Below, one piece after another: positions 36,674-45,742 of a stretch of 60,743 bases of DNA. A program made the translations under genes and the position numbers. Source of the stretch: Sphingomonas sp. Leaf10 (GTDB lineage Bacteria > Pseudomonadota > Alphaproteobacteria > Sphingomonadales > Sphingomonadaceae). The notes beneath the pieces were generated by a model. It was not told the DNA's origin. It saw nothing but the letters and a program-made list of their open reading frames with translations, and did not search any database. Position 1 is the stretch's first letter, and each line of letters begins with the position of its first letter. The stretch covers positions 16,756 to 77,498 of the forward strand of contig NZ_LMKE01000013.1 in NCBI RefSeq assembly GCF_001421245.1, written 5' to 3'.

Positions 36674-39600
36674 TCACATCTTAACGCGTGCGCCGGCAAA
36701 GACGTAGCGACCGACGATCTGCTGAATATAGCTGCTGTCCGCCAGGTCGGGACGCTGCCCGAACAGATTGTTGACGCCGCCATAGAACTGGAAATTATCG
36801 GTCGCGTCGACCGCCAGATACAGTTCGTGCTGCCAAACCTGCTTGATGTACTTGTACTCAGGGGCAACGACGTCAGGATTATTGTCGGTGGTCTGATTGC
36901 TGTACCGCAGCGTCTTGTCGAGGAAATTGATCCCGTAATTCACCGTCAAATTGTCGAGCGACCAGGTCAGATCGGCGGTCGCGGTGAACTTCGGCGCGCG
37001 GAACGCCGATTCCTGACGACGGTTGGTGATCGGCGCGCCGGGCGTGCCGATGAACTCCAGCTTGTCGAGATAGTTGCCGATGAAGCGCAGGTTGAAAGTA
37101 CCAGCCTTCGCCGTATCGAGCCGGTAGTTGACGTTCAGGTCGAGGCCGGCGGTGTTGAACCCGGCAACGTTCTGCGGACCGACGTTGAAGCCGACGATAT
37201 TACCCGGCTGGGCGCTCCCGACCGCGACGTTGGTGCGCGTGATCGATTGGCAGAATACGTTGTCCAGCGTCGGCTGATCCACGCAGAGTTGCGCCAGCTG
37301 TGCCGAGGTCACGGTGTTGATCGCGCCAGCGAGCTTGATGTCGTACCAGTCGCCACGCACGGTAAGGCCGGGAATGAAGCGCGGCTGGACGACGACGCCG
37401 GCGGTCCAGGTCGTGCCCTCTTCCTCCTTCAGATTGGCGTTGCCGCCCGAAAAGCCCGGAATGTTCGAGGATCGCGTGTCACGATACGCCGCCGGATTCG
37501 CCACACCGAGGCCGGAGAGCAACGTCTGGCAATTCGCCCGGCGGAACTCGGTTCCGTTCTGCAATTGGTTGAGATTGCAGGGGTCGGTGATGAACTGGAA
37601 CGTCTGCGAACGGCCGTTGAACAACTCGCCGATGTTCGGGGCACGCACCGCCTTCGAATAGGTGCCGTTGAACGTGATGTCGCGGATCGGTGCCCAGGTG
37701 CCGTCGACCTTCCACGTCGTGGTCCCGCCGATCGTCGAATAGTCCGACAGGCGCAATGCCGCGCTGAACGTCAGGCGGTGGAAGAACGGAACGTCGCGCA
37801 GCAACGGCGCACCGAGTTCGGCGAATCCTTCCTTCACGTCGAATTCGCCACGTGTCGCACCGAGTGCGTTAGTGAAGGTCAACCCGCGTGCCGCGATCGG
37901 ATCGGGACGGAACGCGCTTTCCTCTTTCCGATATTCGCCACCCAGCACGAAGCTGACCGGACCACCCGGAAGCTTGAAGATCGCGCCGGTGTCGCCCGAC
38001 AGCGATCCGGTGACCACCTGCTGGCGCAGCGTCGACCGATCGGTGGTGTTGGCGCGGACGAAGTCATAGGCGGCCTGACTGGCGACGCCTTCGCCGAACA
38101 GGTTGAGCGGAACGCACTCGCCGGGTGCGAAGGTGGTCGGCTGGAACCGCTGGCGGGTCGAGTTGTACGGCTGGTTCGGACGCCAGCTCGGGTCGACGTT
38201 GACCCGGCAGGTGATCTGTCCATTAGGACCGCGTACCGCGTCGATCGCCGCATAATAACGATCGTCGTAGACGTCGTTCACATACCGGTTCTCAATCCGC
38301 GACTGTCCCCAGGTATAGGATAGTTCGTAATTTGCGTTAGGAGTCACCGCGCCGCGGACACCGCTGACGCCGCGCATCGTCTCACGAGCGATCGTCGCGC
38401 CACGCTGCCCGATATCGAAATTGTCGCGCGTCACCAGAACGCCACCGTTGACCAGCGTCGGCAGACCAGCCGGCAGGTAAGGATTGTCGGCCGGGATCAG
38501 CAGGTTGAAATCGAACGACGGCTGCCCGAGCGTGTAGGCGGTGCTATGCGCATACTTGCCCTCGACGAACACTTCGAACGCCGGGCTGAATTCGAACCGG
38601 GCAATGGCGTTGGCGTTGTGGCGCTTGATTTCGGGAAGCAGATCGTTGCCGAAATCGGACACCAGCGTCGCATTGCCACCCTGCTGATACGCTTCCGGTA
38701 CATAAGTACCCGGATCGAAGGCGACCAGCCGGCCTCCGTCGACGATGAAGTCGGGGAAGCCATCGAAGTCGACATCGATGCCGCCCTGCCGTGCGGTGTC
38801 GAAATAACGGATGTTGTTCAGCGGAACGTTGTCCGGGACGCCATTGTCCTCGCCATCGGGATCGGCGGGATTGGTGAAGAAGCCGACCTGTTCGGTCCCG
38901 CGCAGATACCGGCGGTCGCGGGTCTTCAGCCGGCTTTCATCACCATATTCATAGGCGACAGCGATGTTGCCGCGCCCGTCACCGAAATTCTTGCCGGCGG
39001 TGATCGCGATCAACCGCTTCCCCGCATCGCCATATTCCGAGATGCCGGCCTGCCCACGGGCGGTCACCCCCTCAAAGTCCTTGCGTAGGATGAAATTGAC
39101 GACGCCGGTCACCGCATCGGCGCCATAAATCGCCGATGCACCGCCGGTCAGCACGTCGACGCGCTGCACCAGATCCGACGGGATGGTGCTGATATCGATT
39201 GCCTGGCTGCCCGGTACCGACGCCACCTGCCGGCGACCATCGATCAGGACGAGCGTGCGCTGCGTGCCAAGGTTGCGCAGGTCGAGCAGGTTGAGGCCCG
39301 CACCGCCGATCCCGGCACCACTGCCTGCCGTGTCCGCCGATGTGGTCGAACCCTGCAGCGCCGGAAGCTGCGCGAGGAAATCGGTGATGTTGGTCGTGCC
39401 CGACTGCTGGATCGTGGCGGCGCCAAGGCTGATGACCGGGCTCGGCGTATCGAAGTCCGGACGACGCAAACGCGAACCGGTCACCACGATTTCCTGCCCG
39501 TCACTCGCATCGGCGGCGCTCTGTGCGGCAGGATCCGATGGGATGGGAATGTTGCGATCGTCGCGCGACGGCGCTGCTTCGGTCGACACTTCCTGCGCGC

Positions 39601-39685
39601 CGGCCGACGCTGCGGCCAGCAAGGCGGTTAGCGCGATCACGCCGCGAGCGGCGCTCAATTGCCAGCGCGAGGTGGATTGTTTCAT
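36674..39685 (-). CDS. TonB-dependent outer-membrane receptor
   Basis: A 1,003-residue receptor. A signal peptide (ALTALLAAASAGAQ) is followed by a short acidic stretch and the plug with TonB-box-like QEIVVTGSRLRRPDFDTPSP. It carries on with TDFLAQLPALQGS and DVLTGGASAIYGADAVTGVVN (plug end), then a long barrel, ending RYVFAGARVKM. The type resembles sphingomonad receptors for large or plant-derived substrates. The ligand cannot be read. The start is supported by AAAAGGGGTCC upstream. No substrate-degrading genes sit alongside it. Confidence 0.93.
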   Translation of the reverse strand: MKQSTSRWQLSAARGVIALTALLAAASAGAQEVSTEAAPSRDDRNIPIPSDPAAQSAADASDGQEIVVTGSRLRRPDFDTPSPVISLGAATIQQSGTTNITDFLAQLPALQGSTTSADTAGSGAGIGGAGLNLLDLRNLGTQRTLVLIDGRRQVASVPGSQAIDISTIPSDLVQRVDVLTGGASAIYGADAVTGVVNFILRKDFEGVTARGQAGISEYGDAGKRLIAITAGKNFGDGRGNIAVAYEYGDESRLKTRDRRYLRGTEQVGFFTNPADPDGEDNGVPDNVPLNNIRYFDTARQGGIDVDFDGFPDFIVDGGRLVAFDPGTYVPEAYQQGGNATLVSDFGNDLLPEIKRHNANAIARFEFSPAFEVFVEGKYAHSTAYTLGQPSFDFNLLIPADNPYLPAGLPTLVNGGVLVTRDNFDIGQRGATIARETMRGVSGVRGAVTPNANYELSYTWGQSRIENRYVNDVYDDRYYAAIDAVRGPNGQITCRVNVDPSWRPNQPYNSTRQRFQPTTFAPGECVPLNLFGEGVASQAAYDFVRANTTDRSTLRQQVVTGSLSGDTGAIFKLPGGPVSFVLGGEYRKEESAFRPDPIAARGLTFTNALGATRGEFDVKEGFAELGAPLLRDVPFFHRLTFSAALRLSDYSTIGGTTTWKVDGTWAPIRDITFNGTYSKAVRAPNIGELFNGRSQTFQFITDPCNLNQLQNGTEFRRANCQTLLSGLGVANPAAYRDTRSSNIPGFSGGNANLKEEEGTTWTAGVVVQPRFIPGLTVRGDWYDIKLAGAINTVTSAQLAQLCVDQPTLDNVFCQSITRTNVAVGSAQPGNIVGFNVGPQNVAGFNTAGLDLNVNYRLDTAKAGTFNLRFIGNYLDKLEFIGTPGAPITNRRQESAFRAPKFTATADLTWSLDNLTVNYGINFLDKTLRYSNQTTDNNPDVVAPEYKYIKQVWQHELYLAVDATDNFQFYGGVNNLFGQRPDLADSSYIQQIVGRYVFAGARVKM

Positions 39686-39837
39686 GTTCGGACCCCTTTT
39701 CCGAGTTGTGCGTATGCTTCTGCCGTTACATCTTCCACGCGCACATCCAACCGCCGGCCGCCGGAGATGCTCCTCTGTGCCGCGCTTTTGCGCCTGCGTG
39801 TTGTAGGATAGCAACACGCCGCCATATGCCAGCAATG

Positions 39838-39872
39838 AAAAGGGCGGGCACCCTCCCGGATGCCCGCCCTTT
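39838..39872 (-). terminator. Terminator-like hairpin after ahcY
   Basis: A 12-base perfect stem, AAAGGGCGGGCA with TGCCCGCCCTTT, and a 10-base loop. It lies about 20 bases past the ahcY stop. On the reverse strand it is followed by TTTTC, a short T-tract, so it probably ends ahcY and insulates the receptor promoter (39686-39837). Confidence 0.7.
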
Positions 39873-39894
39873 CCACGCTAACGATCGGCTGGGA

Positions 39895-41304
39895 TCAGTA
39901 GCGATAGTGATCCGGCTTGAACGGTCCTTCGACCGGCACGCCGATATAGGCGGCCTGCTTCGGGGTCAGCGACGACAGCTTTACGCCCAGCTTTTCGAGG
40001 TGCAGCGCCGCAACCTTTTCGTCGAGGTGCTTGGGCAGGACATAGACTTCGTTCTTGTAGTTGTCGCCCTTGGTCCACAGTTCGATCTGCGCCAGCACCT
40101 GGTTGGTGAACGACGACGACATGACGAACGACGGGTGGCCGGTCGCGCAGCCGAGATTCACCAGGCGCCCCTTGGCCAGCACGATGATCTGCTTGCCGTC
40201 GGGGAACTTTACCAGGTCGGTGCCCGGCTTCACTTCGTCCCACTCATAGTTGCTGAGCGCGGCGATCTGGATCTCGCTGTCGAAGTGGCCGATGTTGCAG
40301 ACGATCGACATCGGCTTCATCGCCTTCATGTGATCGGCGGTGATGACGTCGGCATTGCCGGTCGCGGTGCAGAAGATGTCGGCGCGGGTCACCGCTTCCT
40401 CCATCGTCACGACTTCGAAACCTTCCATCGCCGCCTGCAACGCGCAGATCGGATCGACTTCGGTGACCATGACGCGCGCGCCGCCGTTGCGGAGCGACTG
40501 GGCGCTGCCCTTGCCCACGTCACCGAAGCCCGCGACGCAGGCGACCTTGCCGGCCAGCATCACGTCGGTTGCGCGACGGATCGCGTCGACCAGCGATTCC
40601 TTGCAGCCGTACAGATTGTCGAACTTCGACTTGGTGACGCTGTCGTTGACGTTGATCGCGGGGAACGGCAGCTCGCCCTTCTTCGCGATCTCGTACAGGC
40701 GGTGGACGCCGGTCGTCGTCTCTTCCGACACGCCCTTCAGGTTCTTGACCGTCTCGGTCAGGTAACCCGGACGCTTCGCGATGAACGCCTTCAGCGCGCG
40801 CTGGAACTCGACCTCTTCTTCATTCTCCGGCTCGCCCAGCGTTGCGCCGGCTTCGAGCTTCGCGCCCCACAGCGCGAACATGGTGGCGTCGCCGCCATCG
40901 TCGAGGATGATGTTGGCGGTCTGGTCACCCCAGTTGAAGATGTCGCCGACATAGTCCCAATAGTCGGCGAGGCTCTCGCCCTTGATCGCGAATACCGGAA
41001 TGCCCTTGGCCGCGATCGCGGCGGCGGCATGGTCCTGCGTCGAGAAGATGTTGCACGTCGCCCAGCGGACGTCGGCACCCAGCGCGGTCAACGTTTCGAT
41101 CAGCACCGCGGTCTGGATCGTCATGTGCAGCGACCCGGTGATCCGCGCGCCCTTCAGCGGCTGCGACGCACCGAACTCCTCGCGCAGCGCCATCAGGCCC
41201 GGCATCTCGGTTTCGGCGATCTCGATTTCCTTGCGACCGAAATCGGCAAGGGCGATGTCGCGAATGACGTAATCGGTCTGCTTGTCGGCGATGGCGGTAG
41301 CCAT
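39895..41304 (-). CDS. ahcY: S-adenosylhomocysteine hydrolase
   Basis: A 469-residue enzyme splitting SAH to homocysteine and adenosine, which keeps methylation reactions running. It has the family blocks [39 protein letters not shown], the NAD-binding [14 protein letters not shown] and the C-terminal KPDHYRY. Asp, Lys and Asn catalytic positions appear intact ([14 protein letters not shown]). The start [17 protein letters not shown] fits homologues. The 90-base leader holds two palindromes (see separate entries). Near divL, as often in alphaproteobacteria. Confidence 0.97.
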   Translation of the reverse strand: MATAIADKQTDYVIRDIALADFGRKEIEIAETEMPGLMALREEFGASQPLKGARITGSLHMTIQTAVLIETLTALGADVRWATCNIFSTQDHAAAAIAAKGIPVFAIKGESLADYWDYVGDIFNWGDQTANIILDDGGDATMFALWGAKLEAGATLGEPENEEEVEFQRALKAFIAKRPGYLTETVKNLKGVSEETTTGVHRLYEIAKKGELPFPAINVNDSVTKSKFDNLYGCKESLVDAIRRATDVMLAGKVACVAGFGDVGKGSAQSLRNGGARVMVTEVDPICALQAAMEGFEVVTMEEAVTRADIFCTATGNADVITADHMKAMKPMSIVCNIGHFDSEIQIAALSNYEWDEVKPGTDLVKFPDGKQIIVLAKGRLVNLGCATGHPSFVMSSSFTNQVLAQIELWTKGDNYKNEVYVLPKHLDEKVAALHLEKLGVKLSSLTPKQAAYIGVPVEGPFKPDHYRY

Positions 41305-41322
41305 GGATACTCCTGGAGCTGT

Positions 41323-41342
41323 GCCACGGGCGCGCCCGTGGC
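41323..41342. promoter_or_regulatory. Perfect 20-base palindrome in the ahcY leader
   Basis: GCCACGGGCG joined directly to its complement CGCCCGTGGC, 18 bases upstream of the ahcY ATG and just before its Shine-Dalgarno region. In RNA it would be a strong hairpin close to the start; in DNA a symmetric protein site. It does not match the SAH-riboswitch consensus I remember. Confidence 0.5.
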
Positions 41343-41382
41343 GGATGACTGCGCCTCTACCCACCCACCGGGCGAAACGCAA

Positions 41383-41402
41383 ATATAAAGATTTCTTTAT
41401 AT
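41383..41402. promoter_or_regulatory. AT-rich palindrome upstream of ahcY, candidate operator
   Basis: ATATAAAG-ATTT-CTTTATAT, an eight-base inverted repeat with four-base spacer, about 80 bases ahead of the ahcY start and overlapping the stop codon of the desaturase gene. In a GC-rich genome it stands out. ArsR-family SahR regulators are known to control ahcY in proteobacteria through AT-rich palindromes. Whether this is such a site needs comparison. Confidence 0.5.
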
Positions 41403-42227
41403 CCGATCGGGCAGGTCCGGACGTCGCGCTGCGACGGCGACCGCCTGGTCATAGGCGACCGGCAGCGTGACCCATTGATGCAGCGTCCGTGGCTGGTCGA
41501 CCTCGGCAATGCCGGTCGCCGGCCATTCGTCGCGCGCCGGCATCCATGCCGTGCCGAACAGCCGGTCCCACACGGTCGTGAACGCCCCGAAATTATGGTC
41601 GAAATGCTTGTGCTCGACCGAATGGTGGATGCGATGGAAGCGATTGTCGACGAGCAGCCGCGACAGGGGGCCGAGATGCCATCGGCTCGGGCTGTGGATG
41701 AAGGCCGCCTGCAATTGCATCAGGACCAGCATCGCCGGCACCACCGGCCCCGCTTCGGACGCGATCAGGCTGGTCGGGATCGCAATCAGCAGGATCTGGA
41801 TAAACGGTTCGATCGGATGGTGGAACGCGTTCACCACCGACATCTCGCGGATCGAATGATGCACGGCGTGATAGCGCCACAGCCAGCGATGCTGCGCGCG
41901 GTGGCACCAATAGAAGAAGAAATCGTAGATCGCGGCCCCGACGATCGGCGCGACCACCCACGCCACCGGTCCGCCCCACCCTGCTCCGGTCGGCAGCGTC
42001 AGCAACGGCGGAATCCCGATCGCGCTCCATAGGGTGCGAAAACCGGCATAGGCGATGCCGCTGATCGTCAACCAGATCGCCCAGAACAACACGCCCGGCA
42101 GCCGTCCGCGCAGCGAATGGCGTTCGCGCGGTGCCAGCAACTCGATCGCCGTCATGACCGAAAAACTGAACGCCGTTACGCACAGCGTCGGCTTCACGGC
42201 TTCCCACAGTACGGACGATAGAGACAT
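41397..42227 (-). CDS. Sterol desaturase / fatty acid hydroxylase family membrane protein
   Basis: A 276-residue di-iron membrane enzyme with several hydrophobic helices in the N-terminal 110 residues. The histidine boxes [16 protein letters not shown] and [17 protein letters not shown] are all present, so the metal site is complete. Members hydroxylate or desaturate lipids, including carotenoids and hopanoid or sphingolipid components. The substrate is not deducible. Its stop lies within the operator-like palindrome of ahcY. Confidence 0.92.
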   Translation of the reverse strand: MSLSSVLWEAVKPTLCVTAFSFSVMTAIELLAPRERHSLRGRLPGVLFWAIWLTISGIAYAGFRTLWSAIGIPPLLTLPTGAGWGGPVAWVVAPIVGAAIYDFFFYWCHRAQHRWLWRYHAVHHSIREMSVVNAFHHPIEPFIQILLIAIPTSLIASEAGPVVPAMLVLMQLQAAFIHSPSRWHLGPLSRLLVDNRFHRIHHSVEHKHFDHNFGAFTTVWDRLFGTAWMPARDEWPATGIAEVDQPRTLHQWVTLPVAYDQAVAVAARRPDLPDRI

Positions 42228-42265
42228 AGCCGCGAAGCTAGCGGCTCGTCCCTAACAAAGTCTTG

Positions 42266-42832
42266 TCAGGCGGTGCCGGCCCCCGGCGACAGCAGCCGCG
42301 TATCGATCCCCGCCCGGTCGAACCCGGACCGCCAGCGCTGCGCGGTCGGCACGTCGAACAACAGGGCGGCATCGCCATCGACATTCATCCAGCCGTGCCG
42401 CGACATTTCGGCGTCCAGCTGCCCGCCCTCCCAGCCGGCATAGCCGAGCGCGATCAGGAACCGTTCCGGCCCGGTCCCGGCCGCGATCGCGCGCAGCACG
42501 TCGACCGATCCCGACAGCGCCCATTTGCCGGCGACGTCGATCGTATCCTGCCCGCCCCAGCCGGCATCGTGCAGCACGAAGCCGCGCCGCGTCTCGACCG
42601 GGCCACCCTGATGGATCGGCACGTCGGGCGCCGCGCCCGGATCGATCTCCAGTTGTGCCAGCAGCGCGTGCAGCGACAGCCCCTCGATCGTATCGCCGAT
42701 CCCGACCCCCATTGCCCCATCGGCGTCATGGCTGCACATCGCGATGACCGCGTGGTCGAACCGGTGGTCGCCGATGCCGGGCATTGCCAGCAATATCTGT
42801 CCGGTCAGGAATCGGGTCTGGTCCATGGTCAT
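42266..42832 (-). CDS. YqgE/AlgH family protein
   Basis: A 188-residue UPF0301 protein. Hallmarks are FLTGQILLAMPGIGDHRFDHAVI, then HQGGPVETRRGFVLHD in the middle and LIALGYAGWEGGQLDAE near the end. The family is widespread and its biochemical role is unclear; AlgH links to alginate or redox control have been proposed. It stands alone here. The 319-base gap upstream of it contains a large fold-back element. Confidence 0.93.
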   Translation of the reverse strand: MTMDQTRFLTGQILLAMPGIGDHRFDHAVIAMCSHDADGAMGVGIGDTIEGLSLHALLAQLEIDPGAAPDVPIHQGGPVETRRGFVLHDAGWGGQDTIDVAGKWALSGSVDVLRAIAAGTGPERFLIALGYAGWEGGQLDAEMSRHGWMNVDGDAALLFDVPTAQRWRSGFDRAGIDTRLLSPGAGTA

Positions 42833-42840
42833 CCGACGCT

Positions 42841-43054
42841 AGAGCGGGTTGTGATCATAGGGAGGCGTCGTGATTGCCGTGTCGCGACGCAGCCGGCGGA
42901 CGCGACAGGGCAACCGCTTTGCGGCGGGCCGATTTCGGCCCAGGGCGGAGTCGCTTGTCGGTCACGATGCCTAAGCATCGCTCCGCTCCTCGCTCCTTGC
43001 CCTGAACCAAAATCGGCTCCGTCACGATGCCTCCCTATGGTCACAACCCGCTCT
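42841..43054. repeat. Large fold-back element, 33-base terminal inverted repeats
   Basis: The gap between the YqgE gene and the peroxiredoxin gene (42833-43151) holds no gene but is filled by this element. The left arm starts AGAGCGGGTTGTGATCATAG and the right arm ends with its complement (CTATGGTCACAACCCGCTCT), with two mismatches in 33 bases. A second nested pair, GCCGATTTCGGCCCAGGGC with GCCCTGAACCAAAATCGGC, lies inside. A MITE-like origin is possible, but no target-site duplication is evident to me. It sits between divergent genes, so it lies in their promoter zone. Confidence 0.8.
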
Positions 43055-43151
43055 AATCGCCCGATGGTCCGGGCGCCATGCTTGAAAACGGCCGAGACCG
43101 CTCCCACGCTCCGCCCGTGCGTATCGTTGCGCAACGAATTTTTCGGAGAAG

Positions 43152-43637
43152 ATGATGACGATCCAGATCGGTGACCGCCTGCCCGACACCAAGCTGGTCA
43201 AGGTGACCCCCGACGGCCCCGATCAGGTGTCGACCGGCGACTTCTTCGCCGGCCGGCGCGTTGCGCTGTTCTCGGTCCCCGGTGCCTTCACCCCGACCTG
43301 CTCGGCCAAGCATTTGCCGGGCTTCGTCGAACAGGCGCAGGCATTCCGTGACAAGGGCGTCGACGAAATCGCCTGCACCGCCGTCAACGACGCCTTCGTG
43401 CTCGGTGCGTGGGCCAAGGCGGGCGACGCGACCGACAAGGTGACGATGCTGGCCGACGGCAACGCCGATTTCGCCAAGGCGACCGGCTTGGACATGGACG
43501 GCTCGGCCTTTGGCATGGGCATCCGGTCGAAACGCTACGCGATGCTGGTCAATGACGGCGTGGTCGAAGCGCTGCATGTCGAGGCACCGGGCGAATTCAA
43601 GGTCAGCTCGGCCGAAAACCTGCTCGCTTCGATCTGA
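43152..43637 (+). CDS. Peroxiredoxin, Prx5 type
   Basis: A 161-residue thiol peroxidase. The peroxidatic Cys50 is in PGAFTPTCSAKHLPGF, followed by the typical CTAVNDAFVLGAWA and MGIRSKRYAMLV. No C-terminal resolving Cys is seen, so a one-Cys mechanism with external thiol is likely. A GGAGAAG site precedes the first of two adjacent ATG codons. It probably removes H2O2 or alkyl peroxides in the cytosol. Confidence 0.95.
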   Translation: MMTIQIGDRLPDTKLVKVTPDGPDQVSTGDFFAGRRVALFSVPGAFTPTCSAKHLPGFVEQAQAFRDKGVDEIACTAVNDAFVLGAWAKAGDATDKVTMLADGNADFAKATGLDMDGSAFGMGIRSKRYAMLVNDGVVEALHVEAPGEFKVSSAENLLASI

Positions 43638-43737
43638 CGCGGTTGGCCGGTTCCAATATGCGGATGTCGGAACCGGTCGGCTTCTCCCGGGTTGATAAGT
43701 GGTTACGCAACCATATCGAACGGGAAAGGGAAGCGTC

Positions 43738-44052
43738 ATGACCAACTCGACGACTACCAAGGATGTCAGCAACGACGTCGCCGAGGCTTCGGGCAGCTTT
43801 GCCGAAAAGGCTTCGGCGACCTATGCGTCGGCCAAGGAAAGCGTGAGCGACGCCGCCGCCAAGTCGCGCGATGCCGTAACCGATGCCGCCAAGTCGACTG
43901 CCGAGACGGTAAAGGCCCATCCGGCGGCCACCGCCGCGATCGTCGCCGGTGCCGCCGCCGCGATTGCCGGCGCAGCCTTTGGCGCATCGAAGCTGATCGA
44001 CAAGAAGCGCGAAGCCGATGCCACGCCGAAGGTGCCGTCCTCCGCGACCTGA
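43738..44052 (+). CDS. Small Ala-rich helical protein with one membrane segment
   Basis: A 104-residue protein. An amphipathic Ala/Ser/Lys-rich helix (ASATYASAKESVSDAAAKSR and on) recalls YtxH- or DUF883-like stress proteins. A hydrophobic stretch (AATAAIVAGAAAAIAGAAFG) then inserts or lies on the membrane, and a short basic tail ends the chain. GGGAAAGGGAAG precedes the ATG. Proteins of this kind are often induced by stress. No firm family. Confidence 0.7.
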   Translation: MTNSTTTKDVSNDVAEASGSFAEKASATYASAKESVSDAAAKSRDAVTDAAKSTAETVKAHPAATAAIVAGAAAAIAGAAFGASKLIDKKREADATPKVPSSAT

Positions 44053-44124
44053 CCGTTACGACCCGGTGCACACGGCGTGCGCCGGGTCTTGACCTGTTAC
44101 GGCCGAACGCCTTAGCCATGGTCG

Positions 44125-45576
44125 ATGACGCAGGCTTCCGATATCGTTGCCGAACTTGATCGGCTTTACACCGCTTCCGTGGCGCGACTGCGCGCCGCCC
44201 TCGACCGTTACCTGACCGATGGTACGCCGCCGCCCTCCTCGTCGCGGGTCGATGGGTCGTTCGCCTATCCCGAAATCCGCCTGACCTATCGCGGCGGCAG
44301 CGACCGGCCGATGCCCTCACGCGCCTATGGCCGGCTGAACACGCCAGGCGAATATCGGATCAGCGTGACCAAGCCGGCGATGTTCGCCGCCTATCTGACC
44401 GAACAACTCGACTTGCTGATCGCCAATCACGACGTCACGGTCGAGGCGGTCGGCGGTCGGCAGGAAATCCCCTTCCCCTATGTCCTCGACGCCGGTCACG
44501 CGCTCAGTCTCGACGCGGTATCGGCGGCTGAACTGGCGCGTTTCTTCCCAGCGACCGAACTGGCGCATATCGGCGACGAGATCGCCGATGGCCTGTGGGC
44601 GGCGCATGACGACAGCCGTCCGCTGGCGCTGTTCGACGGATTGCGCACCGATTTCTCGCTGGCGCGCCTTCGCCATTACACCGGCACCCCGCCCGAACAT
44701 ATTCAACGCTATGTGCTGTTCACCAACTATCACCGCTATGTCGACGAATTCGTCCGCTGGGCCGGTGAGCAGCTGAAGCCTGCCGCCGATGGCACCCCCA
44801 GCCGCTACACCGCATTGTCGGGGGCGGGCGGCGTGCTGGCGACGGCCGAGGACGACGCCGAACGCATGGTCAGCGACAGCGCGTGGCGGCGGCACCAGAT
44901 GCCGGCCTATCACCTGGTCGCGGCGGACGGCACCGGCATCACGCTGGTCAATATCGGCGTCGGCCCGTCCAATGCGAAGACGATTTGCGATCACCTTGCG
45001 GTGATGCGGCCCGAGGCATGGTTGATGATCGGCCATTGCGGCGGCCTGCGCCCCAGCCAGCGGATCGGCGACTATGTCCTCGCCCATGCCTATCTGCGCG
45101 ACGATCATGTCCTCGACGACGTCCTTCCGCCCGAAATCCCCGTGCCGGCGATCGCCGAAGTGCAGGTGGCGATGGCCCGCGCGGCGGAGATCGTGTCGGG
45201 CCAGTCGGGCGACGAACTGAAGAAACGGCTGCGCACCGGCACCATCGTCACCACCGACGACCGCAACTGGGAATTGCGCTTCAGCCGATCGGCGCTGCGC
45301 TTCTCGCTGTCGCGCGCGGTCGGGATCGACATGGAATCGGCGACGATCGCGGCGCAAGGATATCGCTTCCGCGTCCCCTATGGCACGTTGCTGTGCGTCT
45401 CGGACAAGCCGCTCCACGGGGAACTCAAGCTGCCCGGACAGGCCAACCGCTTCTACGAACGCGCGATCAACGAACATATGCGCATCGGCATCGAAGCGTG
45501 CGAACAACTGCGGCAGGAAGGCGCCCGCCTGCACAGTCGCAAGCTCCGCGCGTTCAACGAACCGCCGTTCCGGTAA
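44125..45576 (+). CDS. amn: AMP nucleosidase
   Basis: A 483-residue enzyme splitting AMP to adenine and ribose 5-phosphate. It has the N-terminal AMP-nucleosidase domain (SRAYGRLNTPGEYRISVTKP, TNYHRYVDEFVRW) and the C-terminal phosphorylase fold (NIGVGPSNAKTICDHLAVMRP, MIGHCGGLRPSQRIGDYVLA, VGIDMESATIAAQGYRFRVPYGTLLCVSDKPLHG). Length matches Amn of E. coli. It adjusts the adenylate pool; no operon partner is visible. Confidence 0.95.
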   Translation: MTQASDIVAELDRLYTASVARLRAALDRYLTDGTPPPSSSRVDGSFAYPEIRLTYRGGSDRPMPSRAYGRLNTPGEYRISVTKPAMFAAYLTEQLDLLIANHDVTVEAVGGRQEIPFPYVLDAGHALSLDAVSAAELARFFPATELAHIGDEIADGLWAAHDDSRPLALFDGLRTDFSLARLRHYTGTPPEHIQRYVLFTNYHRYVDEFVRWAGEQLKPAADGTPSRYTALSGAGGVLATAEDDAERMVSDSAWRRHQMPAYHLVAADGTGITLVNIGVGPSNAKTICDHLAVMRPEAWLMIGHCGGLRPSQRIGDYVLAHAYLRDDHVLDDVLPPEIPVPAIAEVQVAMARAAEIVSGQSGDELKKRLRTGTIVTTDDRNWELRFSRSALRFSLSRAVGIDMESATIAAQGYRFRVPYGTLLCVSDKPLHGELKLPGQANRFYERAINEHMRIGIEACEQLRQEGARLHSRKLRAFNEPPFR

Positions 45577-45609
45577 GTGGGTTGCGAACCACCCTTAAGC
45601 ATTCCCGAA

Positions 45610-45721
45610 CCGTTCATCCTGAGTAGCCATTGAGCGAAGTCGAAAGGGCGTATCGAAGGACCGCCACAGGTGCTTCGATACGGGTCTTCGACTGCGCTCA
45701 GCCCCTACTCAGCACGAACGG
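45610..45721. repeat. Fold-back repeat, family A copy 2
   Basis: A 112-base palindromic element that, reverse-complemented, repeats the one at 2663-2776: CCGTTCGTGCTGAGTAGG at one end, CTACTCAGGATGAACGG at the other, with CGTATCGAAG/CTTCGATACG inside. It fills the gap between the convergent amn and flippase genes. Confidence 0.8.
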
Positions 45722-45742
45722 CTCTCGGCCACGATACAATCG

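Noticed and set aside
41305..41396. SAH riboswitch ahead of ahcY
   Set aside because: The leader is short and does not show the conserved core I remember for SAH aptamers. Only simple palindromes are present.
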